Assembly (NCBI GenBank): GCA_025450495.1
Contig: JANWHI010000019.1
Coordinates: 1-34,435 of the forward strand
DNA: 34,435 bases
Direction of reading: 5' to 3'
Source of the DNA: Candidatus Dormiibacter sp.
GTDB lineage: Bacteria > Chloroflexota > Dormibacteria > UBA8260
How positions within the stretch are numbered: the first letter of the stretch is position 1; each line of letters begins with the position of its first letter. A model generated the notes under the pieces. The model did no database searches, was not told the origin of the DNA, and saw nothing but the letters and a program-made list of their open reading frames with translations. The position numbers and the translations under genes were made by a program. Of the stretch, positions 14,493 to 22,361 are shown piece after piece.

Positions 14493-16313
14493 TCAGCCGG
14501 GAGCTCGCTCGGCGACCTCGACGACGAGCCGTTGCACGAGGTCAGACACGGCCAGGTTCTCCTGCGTGTCGCTGCGCGTGGCGCGGACCGTGACCACGTC
14601 GTCGCCGCGTTCGATGTCATTGCGGCCGACCACCACCACATACGGCACCTTCTGCCTGACCGCGTCGCGGATGCGGGCCTGCATGCGCACGCCTGGTTTG
14701 TCGTCGACCACCGCCCGCAGGCCGGAGGCGCGCAGCCGTTCCGCCAGCGCCGACACGTAGGCGATCACCTCCGGGGAATCGTCCTGCACGGGCACGATCT
14801 CCACCTGCACGGGCGCGAGCCAGAGCGGGAAATGACCCGCGTAGTGTTCGAGCAAGATCCCGAAGAAGCGCTCGACGGAGCCGAACAGGGCGCGGTGGAT
14901 CATGATCGGGCGCGCCTGGCTGCCGTCCGCCTCCACAAAGGTGAGGTCGAAACGATCGGGGAATTGGAAGTCGAGCTGGACGGTGGACAGCTGCCACGTC
15001 CGGCCGATCGCGTCGCGCGCCTGCACGGAGATCTTCGGCCCGTAGAAGGAACCTCCGCCCTCATCCATCACCAGGGCGAGGTTCATCGCCAGCGCGGCAT
15101 CTCGCAGCGTCTCGGTCGCCTCCGCCCATTGCTCGTCGGTGCCCACCGCTTTGTCAGGTGGCTTGGTGGACAGCTCCAGGTAGAAATCGGAGAGCCCGTA
15201 CTCGCGCAGCAGGTCGAGGACGAACGTGAGCAGAGAACGCAGCTCATCGGCCATCTGCGCCTTGGTGCAGAAGATGTGGGCGTCGTCCATGGTCAGGCCG
15301 CGGACGCGCGTCAGCCCGTGCACCACGCCCGACTTCTCGTACCGGTACACGGTGCCGAGCTCGAAGAGGCGCAGCGGCAGCTCTCGATAGCTGCGCTGGC
15401 GGCTCCGGTAGATGAGGATGTGGAAGGGACAGTTCATCGGCTTGAGGTAGTACTTGGTGCCACCGTCAAGCTCCATCGGCGGGAACATGCCGTCTGCAAA
15501 CCACTGCAGGTGGCCGGAGGTCTGGAAGAGATCCTCCTTGGTGATGTGCGGCGAGTTGACGAACTCGTACCCAGCCTGCTGGTGGCGCTGCCGCGAGTAG
15601 TCCTCCATCAGCTTGCGCACCAGGCCACCCTTGGGATGGAACACAGGAAGACCGGAGCCGATCTCCTCGGGGAAAGAGAAGAGATCGAGCTCGGCGCCGA
15701 GCCGCCGGTGGTCGCGGCGCCTTGCCTCCTCGCGCAGGGCGATGAACGCGTCGAGCTGCTCGCGCTCGAAGAATGCGGTGCCGTACACCCGCTGCAGCTG
15801 CTCGTTGTGCTCGTCTCCGCGCCAGTAGACCCCGGCAACGCGAAGGAGCTTGATCGCGCGCAGGTGGCCGGCGTTGGGCACATGCGGGCCCCGGCACAGG
15901 TCCACGAAATCGCCGGTGCGATAAACCCCGACATCCTCGACCGCGCTGTCCATGCGGTCGATGATGTCGACCTTGAAGCCCTGATGCAGCTCGCTGAAGA
16001 GCCGGCGTGCCGCCTGCTTGGACATCACCTCTCGTTCGAAGGGCACCCGGCGCTTGGACAGCTCCTTCATCTTGGCCTCGATCCGAGGCAGGTCCTCCTC
16101 GACGAAGTGTGCGCCGTCAGGAAGGCGGAAGTTGTAGAAGAAGCCCTCGTCGGTGGCGGGGCCGACGTCGTACTGTGCGCCGGGGTAGAGATCGACCACC
16201 GCAGCCGCCATCAGGTGCGCCGCACTGTGGCGAAGGATTTCGAGAGTCAGCTCAGCCGGCGCTTCGAGCGGCAGGCCTGCCTCGGCTGAGTCGTCGACGA
16301 TGTCGTCGGGCAT
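14493..16313 (-). CDS. thrS: Threonyl-tRNA synthetase lacking the N-terminal TGS domain
   Basis: ThrRS charges tRNA-Thr. The 606-residue protein begins almost directly with the editing domain: HSAAHLM (HxxxH zinc-like site) and GDFVDLCRGPHVP. The class II catalytic core follows (SGLPVFHPKGGLVRKLMEDYSR; motif 2 in LFELGTVYRYEKSGVVHGLTRVRG; zinc-ligand region KPMNCPFH; motif 3 around RPIMIHRALFGSVERFFGILLEH) and then the C-terminal anticodon-binding domain. The roughly 60-residue TGS domain of E. coli ThrRS is absent. A -10-like TACAAT lies 8 bp before ATG 16313, so the start is supported by promoter position and the message is probably nearly leaderless. Confidence 0.96.
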   Translation of the reverse strand: MPDDIVDDSAEAGLPLEAPAELTLEILRHSAAHLMAAAVVDLYPGAQYDVGPATDEGFFYNFRLPDGAHFVEEDLPRIEAKMKELSKRRVPFEREVMSKQAARRLFSELHQGFKVDIIDRMDSAVEDVGVYRTGDFVDLCRGPHVPNAGHLRAIKLLRVAGVYWRGDEHNEQLQRVYGTAFFEREQLDAFIALREEARRRDHRRLGAELDLFSFPEEIGSGLPVFHPKGGLVRKLMEDYSRQRHQQAGYEFVNSPHITKEDLFQTSGHLQWFADGMFPPMELDGGTKYYLKPMNCPFHILIYRSRQRSYRELPLRLFELGTVYRYEKSGVVHGLTRVRGLTMDDAHIFCTKAQMADELRSLLTFVLDLLREYGLSDFYLELSTKPPDKAVGTDEQWAEATETLRDAALAMNLALVMDEGGGSFYGPKISVQARDAIGRTWQLSTVQLDFQFPDRFDLTFVEADGSQARPIMIHRALFGSVERFFGILLEHYAGHFPLWLAPVQVEIVPVQDDSPEVIAYVSALAERLRASGLRAVVDDKPGVRMQARIRDAVRQKVPYVVVVGRNDIERGDDVVTVRATRSDTQENLAVSDLVQRLVVEVAERAPG

Positions 16314-16321
16314 GGTGCCGA

Positions 16322-16331
16322 ATTGTAGGGA
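16322..16331 (-). promoter_or_regulatory. Leaderless-type promoter box of thrS (TCCCTACAAT)
   Basis: TACAAT ends 8 bp before the thrS ATG, so transcription starting 6-9 bases downstream would begin at or within 2 nt of the start codon. No ribosome-binding site is present. The same ten bases TCCCTACAAT precede dinG, and a one-base variant precedes scpA. No clear -35 is seen. Confidence 0.55.
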
Positions 16332-16370
16332 TGCTGCCGGGCGCGTCGACGTCGTGGGCCGACGGCGCGG

Positions 16371-16682
16371 TCAACTGCAGAGCCGGGACATGCCTCTGGG
16401 AACGTCCTCGCGACCTTCGGAAAACAGTGCCAGGGCAGCCTCCGGGTTGTTGGCGGCCGGCAGTCCGAAGCTCAGCTGCCGCGTCATCGGCAGCACACGA
16501 CGTGTTGACCGCTGCGCCGAGAGGCGAAGCCGTGCGTGACGCTCAGGGTCGAGTGAACAGCAGCGCACGCTGCAGTACTTCGCTGTTGCCTTGTTGACAG
16601 GAACCCCGCACCCACGTCGCGCACAGATGCGACGTTGCGGATGCTGCGAGTCGTCCGGCTCGATGTGCTCCTCGCCTGCCAC
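16371..16682 (-). CDS. Small zinc-finger protein, 103 aa, unknown function
   Basis: I do not recognise a named family. The 103-residue product has C20-x4-C25-x11-C37-x3-C41 within RRICARRGCGVPVNKATAKYCSVRC. This resembles small treble-clef or zinc-ribbon modules of the CxxxxCG...YCSxxC kind that are often fused to or found near nucleic-acid-binding proteins. It is followed by a basic stretch (DPERHARLRLSAQRSTRR) and a neutral tail. Start GTG 16682 is chosen because a promoter-like pair, TTGACA and TACACT, puts the predicted transcription start on the GTG itself, and the frame upstream has no ribosome-binding site. It lies between thrS and the DnaA-box-like region. A DNA-binding role is a guess from the basic, cysteine-rich layout. 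Confidence 0.65.
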   Translation of the reverse strand: MAGEEHIEPDDSQHPQRRICARRGCGVPVNKATAKYCSVRCCSLDPERHARLRLSAQRSTRRVLPMTRQLSFGLPAANNPEAALALFSEGREDVPRGMSRLCS

Positions 16683-16689
16683 GGCCGGC

Positions 16690-16723
16690 AGTGTACGGCG
16701 CGGCTCACGCCCATTGTCAATGG
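16690..16723 (-). promoter_or_regulatory. Promoter of the 103-aa zinc-finger gene with palindrome over the -35
   Basis: TTGACA (16720-16715) and TACACT (16695-16690) are 19 bp apart, slightly wide. The GTG start codon lies 7 bp after the -10, giving a leaderless message. The -35 sits inside the perfect palindrome CCATTGTCAATGG (16711-16723), a plausible operator site. Confidence 0.55.
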
Positions 16724-16751
16724 TCCGAGGCGATGCAAAAGCGACGATCAC

Positions 16752-16859
16752 GGTGCACAACTTTGCGCGCCAGCACGAATCGGCCTGTGCAAAGTGTGGA
16801 CAACTGGTGACGTGCGGGTTTGGGCCGAGTTCGCCCACCTGTGCGCAAGATGTGCGCAG
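16752..16859 (-). repeat. Cluster of DnaA-box-like 9-mers, same orientation
   Basis: Reading the minus strand, one exact actinobacterial-type DnaA box TTGTCCACA (16803-16795) is accompanied by TTGCGCACA (16848-16840), TTGTGCACC (16760-16752), CTGCGCACA (16859-16851) and CTTTGCACA (16793-16785). Their starts are about 10-11 bp or 43-45 bp apart, and TGTGCGCA occurs as an 11-bp tandem on the plus strand. No dnaA, dnaN or AT-rich unwinding region is present, so a full origin is unlikely. A DnaA-binding or other regulator-binding site is possible. Confidence 0.4.
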
Positions 16860-16926
16860 AACCTGCGATCGAGACTTCTTAAGGTGTCTGCAGGCCTGCG
16901 CTGCGCACCGCGCGACGCACGTGCCC

Positions 16927-17172
16927 CTAGAGCAGCGACTCCACCTGATCGACCGGCCCGCAGGAAACACCGAGAGCCGCGTGATGATCACGCACCGCCT
17001 TCTCGTCCGGGCCATCGAGGAGGCAATACACCTTGCCGTCGGTGTTGTGATACAGCTCGACCTGGCGAACGCCAAACTCGTCGACCTTGCCGGCCACAGT
17101 GTCTGCTTTGATGCTGGCGAGGGCGTCGGGCGGTAGCTTGAGACCGTCGTGGTAGTCCATGAACCGTGGCAT
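16927..17172 (-). CDS. DUF4242 family (SCO4226-like nickel-binding) small protein
   Basis: The 81-residue product, MPRFMDYHDGLKLPPDALASI followed by FGVRQVELYHNTDGKVYCLLDGPDEKAVRDHHAALG, fits the compact ferredoxin-like DUF4242 family. A Streptomyces member (SCO4226) binds nickel. Possible metal ligands are the His residues in YHD, YHN and DHHAALG and the Cys in VYCLLDGP, but I cannot confirm a metal site. ATG 17172 is preceded by GAGGAGG at 6 bp. It follows tRNA-Val on the same strand by 88 bp and may share its transcript. Function is unproven. Confidence 0.75.
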   Translation of the reverse strand: MPRFMDYHDGLKLPPDALASIKADTVAGKVDEFGVRQVELYHNTDGKVYCLLDGPDEKAVRDHHAALGVSCGPVDQVESLL

Positions 17173-17260
17173 TCCGTTCCTCCTCTCAGATCGCCGGGCA
17201 ACTCTCCGACGATACCGCAGCCGCCCGGCCGCTGTGGCCAGAGCAGCTCGCAGAAAGAGG

Positions 17261-17337
17261 TGGTGGGCGCATCTGGATTCGAACCAGAGACCTCTGCGAT
17301 GTCAACGCAGCGCTCGTACCAACTGAGCTATGCGCCC
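17261..17337 (-). tRNA. tRNA-Val (anticodon GAC), CCA encoded
   Basis: The cloverleaf folds fully on the minus strand: acceptor GGGCGCA/TGCGCCC, D arm GCTC...GAGC with loop AGTTGGTAC, anticodon stem CTGCG/CGCAG with loop TTGACAT (anticodon GAC, reading GUC and GUU), and T arm TCTGG-TTCGAAT-CCAGA. The discriminator A and the CCA end are encoded in the DNA (17264-17261). It is the only tRNA in the window. Confidence 0.97.
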
Positions 17338-17375
17338 GGGACGCACGACCGGCACCCGGCGCGCGGGAGCCGCTG

Positions 17376-17384
17376 ATGATACCA
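17376..17384 (-). promoter_or_regulatory. Extended -10 promoter of tRNA-Val
   Basis: TGGTATCAT on the minus strand is an extended -10 element whose predicted start, near 17369, is about 32 nt before the mature tRNA 5' end. No good -35 is seen at 16-18 bp. It resembles the infC element TGGTATGCT. Confidence 0.5.
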
Positions 17385-17417
17385 GCCCAGCTCGATCCCC
17401 CCGGACGGTGTCGATCG

Positions 17418-17603
17418 CTAAACCCTGGCCTTCCGCGATCGGCCAACGCTCTTCTGCGCTGTGCTCAGGTCGTCGGCGGTCACCTCGACCCGGAGCACCC
17501 CCTCGCACTCGTGGCAGACGACATGGAAGGCTTCGGGTGAGCGAATCGGCCGGGCCACGGCCTGGCGGTGACCGCAGCACTCGCACGTGACGATGGCCCG
17601 CAT
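17418..17603 (-). CDS. Small zinc-ribbon protein, 61 aa, unknown function
   Basis: The product MRAIVTCECCGHRQAVARP... carries two CxxC pairs, C7-x2-C10 and C30-x2-C33, separated by about 20 residues with FHVVCHECEGVLRVEV around the second. This is the pattern of a zinc ribbon. The tail (TAQKSVGRSRKARV) is basic. ATG 17603 is chosen because GGAGAG lies a few bases upstream. An ATG five codons earlier would start inside that site. No close family is recognised. It sits alone between the MFS gene and tRNA-Val. Confidence 0.65.
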   Translation of the reverse strand: MRAIVTCECCGHRQAVARPIRSPEAFHVVCHECEGVLRVEVTADDLSTAQKSVGRSRKARV

Positions 17604-17747
17604 CTTGTCTCTCCACATTGCCCGGGGATCCGTGCCGAGGGGAACGGTGCCGGCCAGCTTTGCACCGGGTGGAGGGACCGAGGGAGATATGACACAGCCG
17701 CGACGGCGTCGTTGCACGGCCGCGACCTCAGCCCACCCCGTCGACGG

Positions 17748-19136
17748 TCAGTCGGCCTTGTCGGTGACGGCGTCGAGCACCGCAAGCTGACCCCAGAAGG
17801 CCAGCCTGGCAACCACCGCGCCGAGCAGGATGATGACGCCAAGTCCGGCCACAACGCTGGCCACACCGACGGCGTCGGCGATGACCCCGGCAACCAGCAG
17901 CGGGATCGCTACCGCCGCGTTGATGACTGCGAAGATGCTGCCGAAGATCCGCCCCCGGCTCTCCTCGTCGGTGCGCTCCTGGAGAACGGTGAATGCGGGG
18001 ATCAACAGGCCGCCGAGCGCGCAGCCGAACACCCCGCTGAGCACCAGCACCACCGGCACCAGTGCACCTTGGGCGCCGATCTGCCTGAAGAGCGGGGGGG
18101 CGATGCCGATCGCCGCCAGCGACGCGCCGCCAACGCAGAGAGAACCGATCAGGGTCGTGGCCTTGGAGATGGCGGTGCTGGAGCGCTGGGCCAGCAGCGC
18201 CGCCATGGCGACGAGCCCGAACGTCGCCGGGATCAGGACCAGGTAGGTGTCCTGGTCGGAGCGGTGCAGCTCGCGCAGCATGAAAACGGGTCCGAGCGCG
18301 AACACGGTGAACACGACCACGAGCGCGATGGCCAGCTGGTAGAGCCCGAGCCGGATGGCGGGGTTGCCGGCGATGACCCTGATTCCCTCGTGCAGCTCGC
18401 TGCGCAGGCTCGGCGGCCGGGCCGTCACCGTACGGACGGCGCGCAGCGAGGTGCCGATGCGCCAGATCGCGATCGCGGCAAGGCCGAACAGCGCGGCCGC
18501 GATGTAGAACGGCGCACGTTCTCCCACCAGCCGGATCGCCAGCGTCGCCGCGGGCACCCCGATCACCAGCGTGAGGATCACCGTGGTCATGAACAGTGAC
18601 GTGGCCCCCATGATCTGGCCACGGCGCACCAGCGAGGGGATGCTGGCCGCCTCGGCCGGGGCGAACACCTGGCCCACGGCGCTGAACAGGAAGGTGACGA
18701 TGATCAGCGGCCAGGCCTGCTGACCGACGACGGGCAGCACCTCGATGAGCGGGATCAGTAGGACCAGGCCGCCGCGGATCACGTTGGTGGCGATCATCAG
18801 GGTGCGCTTGTCGTAGCGATCGGCGATCACCCCGGCCGGGGCGCTCAGAAAGACCGACGGCAGCGTGTAGGCGATCATCAGCACCGACTGGATCGAGGCC
18901 CTCCTGCTCAGGTCGAAGACGACGATGAGAAGGGTGAACATCAGGAACTTGGCGGCCAGCTGGCTCGCTGCCTGGGCCAGCCACAGCTTCCTGAAGTCGG
19001 GCAGTGAGATGACCGCCCGCAGGCCCTGCCGTTCGTCGAGCAGCGGCGGCACCGCGGTGCGTGCGGCGTGGAGCCGGCGCGACGCCGGGGGCGCAACCTC
19101 GTCGCCGGGCTGGAAGGAGATGCTCGGTTCGGTCAC
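17748..19136 (-). CDS. MFS transporter, probable drug or metabolite exporter
   Basis: The 462-residue protein has about 40 polar residues at the N-terminus and then some 12 hydrophobic segments, starting at DFRKLWLAQAASQLAAKF. The loop after helix 2 carries the MFS motif GVIADRYDKRTLMI. The overall pattern resembles the MFS_3/DHA3 group (enterobactin and macrolide exporters). Substrate cannot be read from sequence. Start GTG 19136 overlaps the rsmA stop (GTGA), placing it as the last gene of the dinG-to-rsmA run. No U-rich terminator hairpin follows it in the 144 bp before the next gene. Confidence 0.85.
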   Translation of the reverse strand: MTEPSISFQPGDEVAPPASRRLHAARTAVPPLLDERQGLRAVISLPDFRKLWLAQAASQLAAKFLMFTLLIVVFDLSRRASIQSVLMIAYTLPSVFLSAPAGVIADRYDKRTLMIATNVIRGGLVLLIPLIEVLPVVGQQAWPLIIVTFLFSAVGQVFAPAEAASIPSLVRRGQIMGATSLFMTTVILTLVIGVPAATLAIRLVGERAPFYIAAALFGLAAIAIWRIGTSLRAVRTVTARPPSLRSELHEGIRVIAGNPAIRLGLYQLAIALVVVFTVFALGPVFMLRELHRSDQDTYLVLIPATFGLVAMAALLAQRSSTAISKATTLIGSLCVGGASLAAIGIAPPLFRQIGAQGALVPVVLVLSGVFGCALGGLLIPAFTVLQERTDEESRGRIFGSIFAVINAAVAIPLLVAGVIADAVGVASVVAGLGVIILLGAVVARLAFWGQLAVLDAVTDKAD

Positions 19137-20002
19137 GGCTGAGCGTCAAGCGTACGGGCGCAGAGGGCGATGCGGTGCCATTCGTCGATGTCGAGGGTGC
19201 CCGGGCGGCGGCCCGGGTCGATGCCGGCGGCCGCGAGCCAGGCCATGCCCCGGCGCTCGTCGCCTCCGGCCGCGCGGGTGATCCCGTGGCGCAGCATCTT
19301 GCGGCGCATCTGGAACGCGGCCCGGGCGATGTCGAGGACCGCGACCCGGTCGTCGTGGCTGAGCAGCGACGCGGGTCGCAGCCGGACCAGGCTCGAGTGC
19401 ACCGCAGGGGATGGGTCGAAGCTCGCCGGTGACACGTCGCGGAGGCGATCCACCGTGGCCACGCTCCTGACCGCCACCGTCGCCAGGCTCCAACCGCCGG
19501 ACTCCGCGGCAAGGCGCGCCGCCACCTCGCGCTGCACCAGGAAGACGCCCCGACGCGGTGGCGTGGCCATCTCGAACAGACGCGTCAACAGCGGCGTGGT
19601 GATGCTGTAGGGAATGTTGCCTGCGGCGATCCAGCCTTCTCCGAGCCCCAGCGCTGCGGGCTCGAGGGCGAGTGCATCTCCGTGCACCACCTCGACGTTG
19701 GGGCGGCCGCGCTGGGTCGCGCGGGTCGCCTCGACGCATCGCTCGTCGATGTCGACCGCGACGACGCGACGCGCCCGGGCCGCCAGCTCGCCGGTCAGCG
19801 TGCCGATGCCGGGGCCCACCTCTAGGACGTCGTCGTCCGCGGTCGGCGCCAGTGCGGTGATGATGTCGTCGAGCACGGCACGGTCGACCAGGAAGTTCTG
19901 CCCAAGCCTGTGCTTGGCGACCAGTCCGGCGCGGCGTGCCACCGCGTGCAGGGTGTCTGCATCGGTGAGATCCGGCGTGCCCGGCGCATGCGTGTCGGTC
20001 AC
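19133..20002 (-). CDS. rsmA: 16S rRNA (adenine1518/1519-N6)-dimethyltransferase
   Basis: RsmA (KsgA) dimethylates two adenines in helix 45 of 16S rRNA late in 30S assembly. Loss of the activity gives kasugamycin resistance. The 289-residue product has KHRLGQNFLVD at about 30, the SAM motif VLEVGPGIGTLT, the acidic VDIDERC, and the catalytic GNIPYSITTPLL. The C-terminal helical domain contains FQMRRKMLRHGI. Start GTG 20002 overlaps the tatD stop. The tatD-rsmA pairing downstream of metG is widely conserved. Confidence 0.96.
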   Translation of the reverse strand: MTDTHAPGTPDLTDADTLHAVARRAGLVAKHRLGQNFLVDRAVLDDIITALAPTADDDVLEVGPGIGTLTGELAARARRVVAVDIDERCVEATRATQRGRPNVEVVHGDALALEPAALGLGEGWIAAGNIPYSITTPLLTRLFEMATPPRRGVFLVQREVAARLAAESGGWSLATVAVRSVATVDRLRDVSPASFDPSPAVHSSLVRLRPASLLSHDDRVAVLDIARAAFQMRRKMLRHGITRAAGGDERRGMAWLAAAGIDPGRRPGTLDIDEWHRIALCARTLDAQP

Positions 20003-20811
20003 GGCGCTCGGCTGGGCAGGTTGAAGACCCGGCGCGCCGTCCTCGTGCTCTGGGCACGGGCCACGTCATCGTCGACCCCGCGCAGTCGCGCCACGGCCGC
20101 GGCGGTGGCGGCGACATACCCGGGCAGGTTGGGCCGGCCTCGGTGTGGCACCGGTGCGAGAAACGGAGAGTCGGTCTCGACCACGTAGTCGCCCTCCCCG
20201 ACCGCGGCAGCGGACGCCTGGATCGGCTCACTGCGCGCAAAGGTGACCATGCCCGAGAACGAGATCGCGTACCCGGCGGCAACGCATTCGCGGGCGAAGG
20301 CGACGTCGCCGCTGAAGCAGTGCATCACACCGCGGACTCCGGGGTGCTCGCGGACCGCGGCGAGAACCTCGGCGTGCGCATCACGGTCATGGACCACGAC
20401 CGGTTTGCGGTGCGCCGCGGCGAGGTCGAGCATCGCGTGCATCGCGCGGCGCTGCTCGTCAAGCGGCGTGTCGTGGTATCCGGGCCGAAAGAAGAGATCG
20501 AGCCCGATCTCCCCCACCGCCACCGCTCTTGGGTGCCGCAGCAGTGTGTCGAGCGCCTCGAGCTGGGCGTCGTCCGGGGCACGCGCCTGGTGTGGATGCC
20601 AGCCCACCGTGAACCAGACGTTGTCATGCGCCTCGGCGAGGACCCGATTGCGGTCGGAGTCCTCCACGTTGAGACCGACGCTGATGATCTGGGTGACTCC
20701 GGCTTCGGCCGCGCTGTCCAGGGCCGCGTGCAGAAGGCCGCGCTCCTCGAGCAGCACCAGGTGGCAGTGGGTATCGACCAGCGTCGCCGCCGCGGCCGCC
20801 TCCTCGGTCAT
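19999..20811 (-). CDS. tatD: TatD-family metal-dependent hydrolase/DNase
   Basis: TatD proteins are TIM-barrel metal-dependent hydrolases, reported as 3'-5' exonucleases in DNA quality control. The 270-residue product shows the metal-ligand motifs in order: DTHCHL, GEIGLDLFFR, VVHDRDAH, HCFSGD and ETDSPFLAPVPHRGRPNLP. ATG 20811 overlaps the metG stop (ATGA). The frame remains open upstream into metG but has no family similarity there. It is placed between metG and rsmA as in many bacteria. Confidence 0.94.
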   Translation of the reverse strand: MTEEAAAAATLVDTHCHLVLLEERGLLHAALDSAAEAGVTQIISVGLNVEDSDRNRVLAEAHDNVWFTVGWHPHQARAPDDAQLEALDTLLRHPRAVAVGEIGLDLFFRPGYHDTPLDEQRRAMHAMLDLAAAHRKPVVVHDRDAHAEVLAAVREHPGVRGVMHCFSGDVAFARECVAAGYAISFSGMVTFARSEPIQASAAAVGEGDYVVETDSPFLAPVPHRGRPNLPGYVAATAAAVARLRGVDDDVARAQSTRTARRVFNLPSRAP

Positions 20812-22361
20812 TCGGCGCCGAGCGCGGCCTCGCGGTCCAGCCGCGGGAAGAGGATCTCCCCGACGGCGATCGTCGCTCCCTCGGTGAGCGCGGGCCATGT
20901 CCGCAGCTCGGCAGTGAGATCTCCCTCGAGCGCCAGCCCCATCTCCTGCGCGACCCGTGTCGTGGCGCGTGGGATGAACGGATGGAGCAGCATGGTCGAG
21001 ACCCGGATCGCCTCGAGCAGCTCCGCGCACACCGTGCCCAGCCGCGGGTCACCGTTGCGGTGCAGGGTCCACGGGGCCGTCTCCTCGATGTACTTGTTGG
21101 CACGACCAACCAGCTGCATCGCCGCCGCCAGGGCCTCACTGAACGCGAGCCGGTCGATGGCGGCGTCGAGCACCGGCAGGATCCGCGCGGCGGTGCTGCG
21201 CAACTCGTCGTCGATCGGCTGGCGCGGTCCCGGCGGCGGGACCCGTCCGGCGAAGTAGCGCTGCACCATCTTGGTGGTACGTGACACCAGATTCCCGTAG
21301 TCGTTGGCGAGGTCGGCGTTGTAGCGGTCGACGAAGTTGCTCATCGAGAAGTCGCCGTCACGGTCGAAGGGCACCTCGCTGAGCAGAACCCAGCGCACCG
21401 CATCACTGCCGAACCGCTCCACCAGCTGCACCGGCTCGACGAAGATCCCGCGGCTCTTGCTCATCTTCTCCCCGTTGAGGGTGACGAAGCCGTGGGCGTG
21501 CACCTTGCGCGGCACAGCCAGACCCGCCGCCATCAGGATGGCCGGCCAGACCACCGCGTGGAAGCGGGTGATGTCCTTGCCGATGACGTGCACATCGGCC
21601 GGCCAGAAACGCGAGAACTCGTCGCTGTCGTCCGGGTAGCCGACTCCCGTGATGTACGCCGGCAGCGCGTCGAACCAGACCCAGATCACCTGCGACTCAT
21701 CCCCAGGCACCGGGATACCCCAGCGTGAGAAACCGCGCGAGATGCTGATGTCGGTCAGGCCGCCCCGGATCAGGTTGAGCATCTCGTTGCGGCGCGGCTC
21801 GGGGGCGACGAACTGGGGTTGGTCTTCGTAGAGCTCGAGAAGGCGTGCTTCGAACGCGCTGAGCCGGAAGAACCAGTTCTGCTCCTCGACCCATTCGACG
21901 GGGCGATCGTGCACCGGGCACATCCCGGCCTTGATCTCCTTTTCCGTGTAGTACTGCTCACACGACGGGCAGAACCAGGCCCGATACCAGTCCTTGTAGA
22001 TGTGGCCGCTCTCGGCGACCGTTCGCCACAACGTCTCGGAGGTGCGCCGGTTGGCGTCGCCGCTGGTGCGCACGAACTGGGTCGGCTCGATGTCGAAGGC
22101 GCGCATCATCGTGGTGAACGAATCGACCTGACGCGTGGAGAAGTCCTCGGGTGCCATGCCCGCGTCGCGCGCGGCACGCTCGACCGACTGGCTGTGCTCG
22201 TCGCTGCCCACCGTGAAGCGCACGTCGTCGCCGCGCAGCCGTCGATGGCGGGCGAGCACGTCGCAACCGATCTTCTCGTAGGCATGGCCGAGATGCGGAT
22301 CGCCGTTGACGTAGTCGATCGCCGCGGTGAGGTAGAAGGTGTGCGCCGGTCGGGGGGTCAC
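20808..22361 (-). CDS. metG: Methionyl-tRNA synthetase
   Basis: MetRS charges initiator and elongator tRNA-Met. The 517-residue protein begins FYLTAAIDYVNGDPHLGHAYEK, with the class I HIGH variant HLGH at 23-26. It has a zinc knuckle CPSCEQYYTEKEIKAGMCPVH (CxxC and CxxH) and the KMSKS loop in LNGEKMSKSRG. No extra C-terminal tRNA-binding EMAP domain is present, so it is the short form. Start GTG 22361 directly abuts the rsmI stop. Confidence 0.97.
   Translation of the reverse strand: MTPRPAHTFYLTAAIDYVNGDPHLGHAYEKIGCDVLARHRRLRGDDVRFTVGSDEHSQSVERAARDAGMAPEDFSTRQVDSFTTMMRAFDIEPTQFVRTSGDANRRTSETLWRTVAESGHIYKDWYRAWFCPSCEQYYTEKEIKAGMCPVHDRPVEWVEEQNWFFRLSAFEARLLELYEDQPQFVAPEPRRNEMLNLIRGGLTDISISRGFSRWGIPVPGDESQVIWVWFDALPAYITGVGYPDDSDEFSRFWPADVHVIGKDITRFHAVVWPAILMAAGLAVPRKVHAHGFVTLNGEKMSKSRGIFVEPVQLVERFGSDAVRWVLLSEVPFDRDGDFSMSNFVDRYNADLANDYGNLVSRTTKMVQRYFAGRVPPPGPRQPIDDELRSTAARILPVLDAAIDRLAFSEALAAAMQLVGRANKYIEETAPWTLHRNGDPRLGTVCAELLEAIRVSTMLLHPFIPRATTRVAQEMGLALEGDLTAELRTWPALTEGATIAVGEILFPRLDREAALGAE

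Noticed and set aside
14211..16289. Plus-strand frame of 692 codons opposite thrS
   Set aside because: The minus strand encodes a full ThrRS with all class II motifs; the plus frame is a third-position GC artefact without a ribosome-binding site.
16740..16926. Full chromosomal replication origin
   Set aside because: DnaA-box-like sites are present, but there is no AT-rich unwinding element and no dnaA, dnaN, rpmH or parAB nearby.
16591..17136. Plus-strand cysteine-containing frame of 181 codons
   Set aside because: It runs antisense through the DUF4242-like gene and the start of the zinc-finger gene; cysteines are scattered without a motif.
17604..17747. Terminator or promoter between the MFS gene and the 61-aa zinc ribbon
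   Set aside because: The 144 bp hold no stem followed by a T run and no convincing -35/-10 pair; CATATC near 17690 is too weak to call.
19146..20282. Minus-strand frame of 378 codons overlapping rsmA and tatD
   Set aside because: Frame shadow of two recognised enzymes; Arg/Gly/Pro-rich and without motifs.
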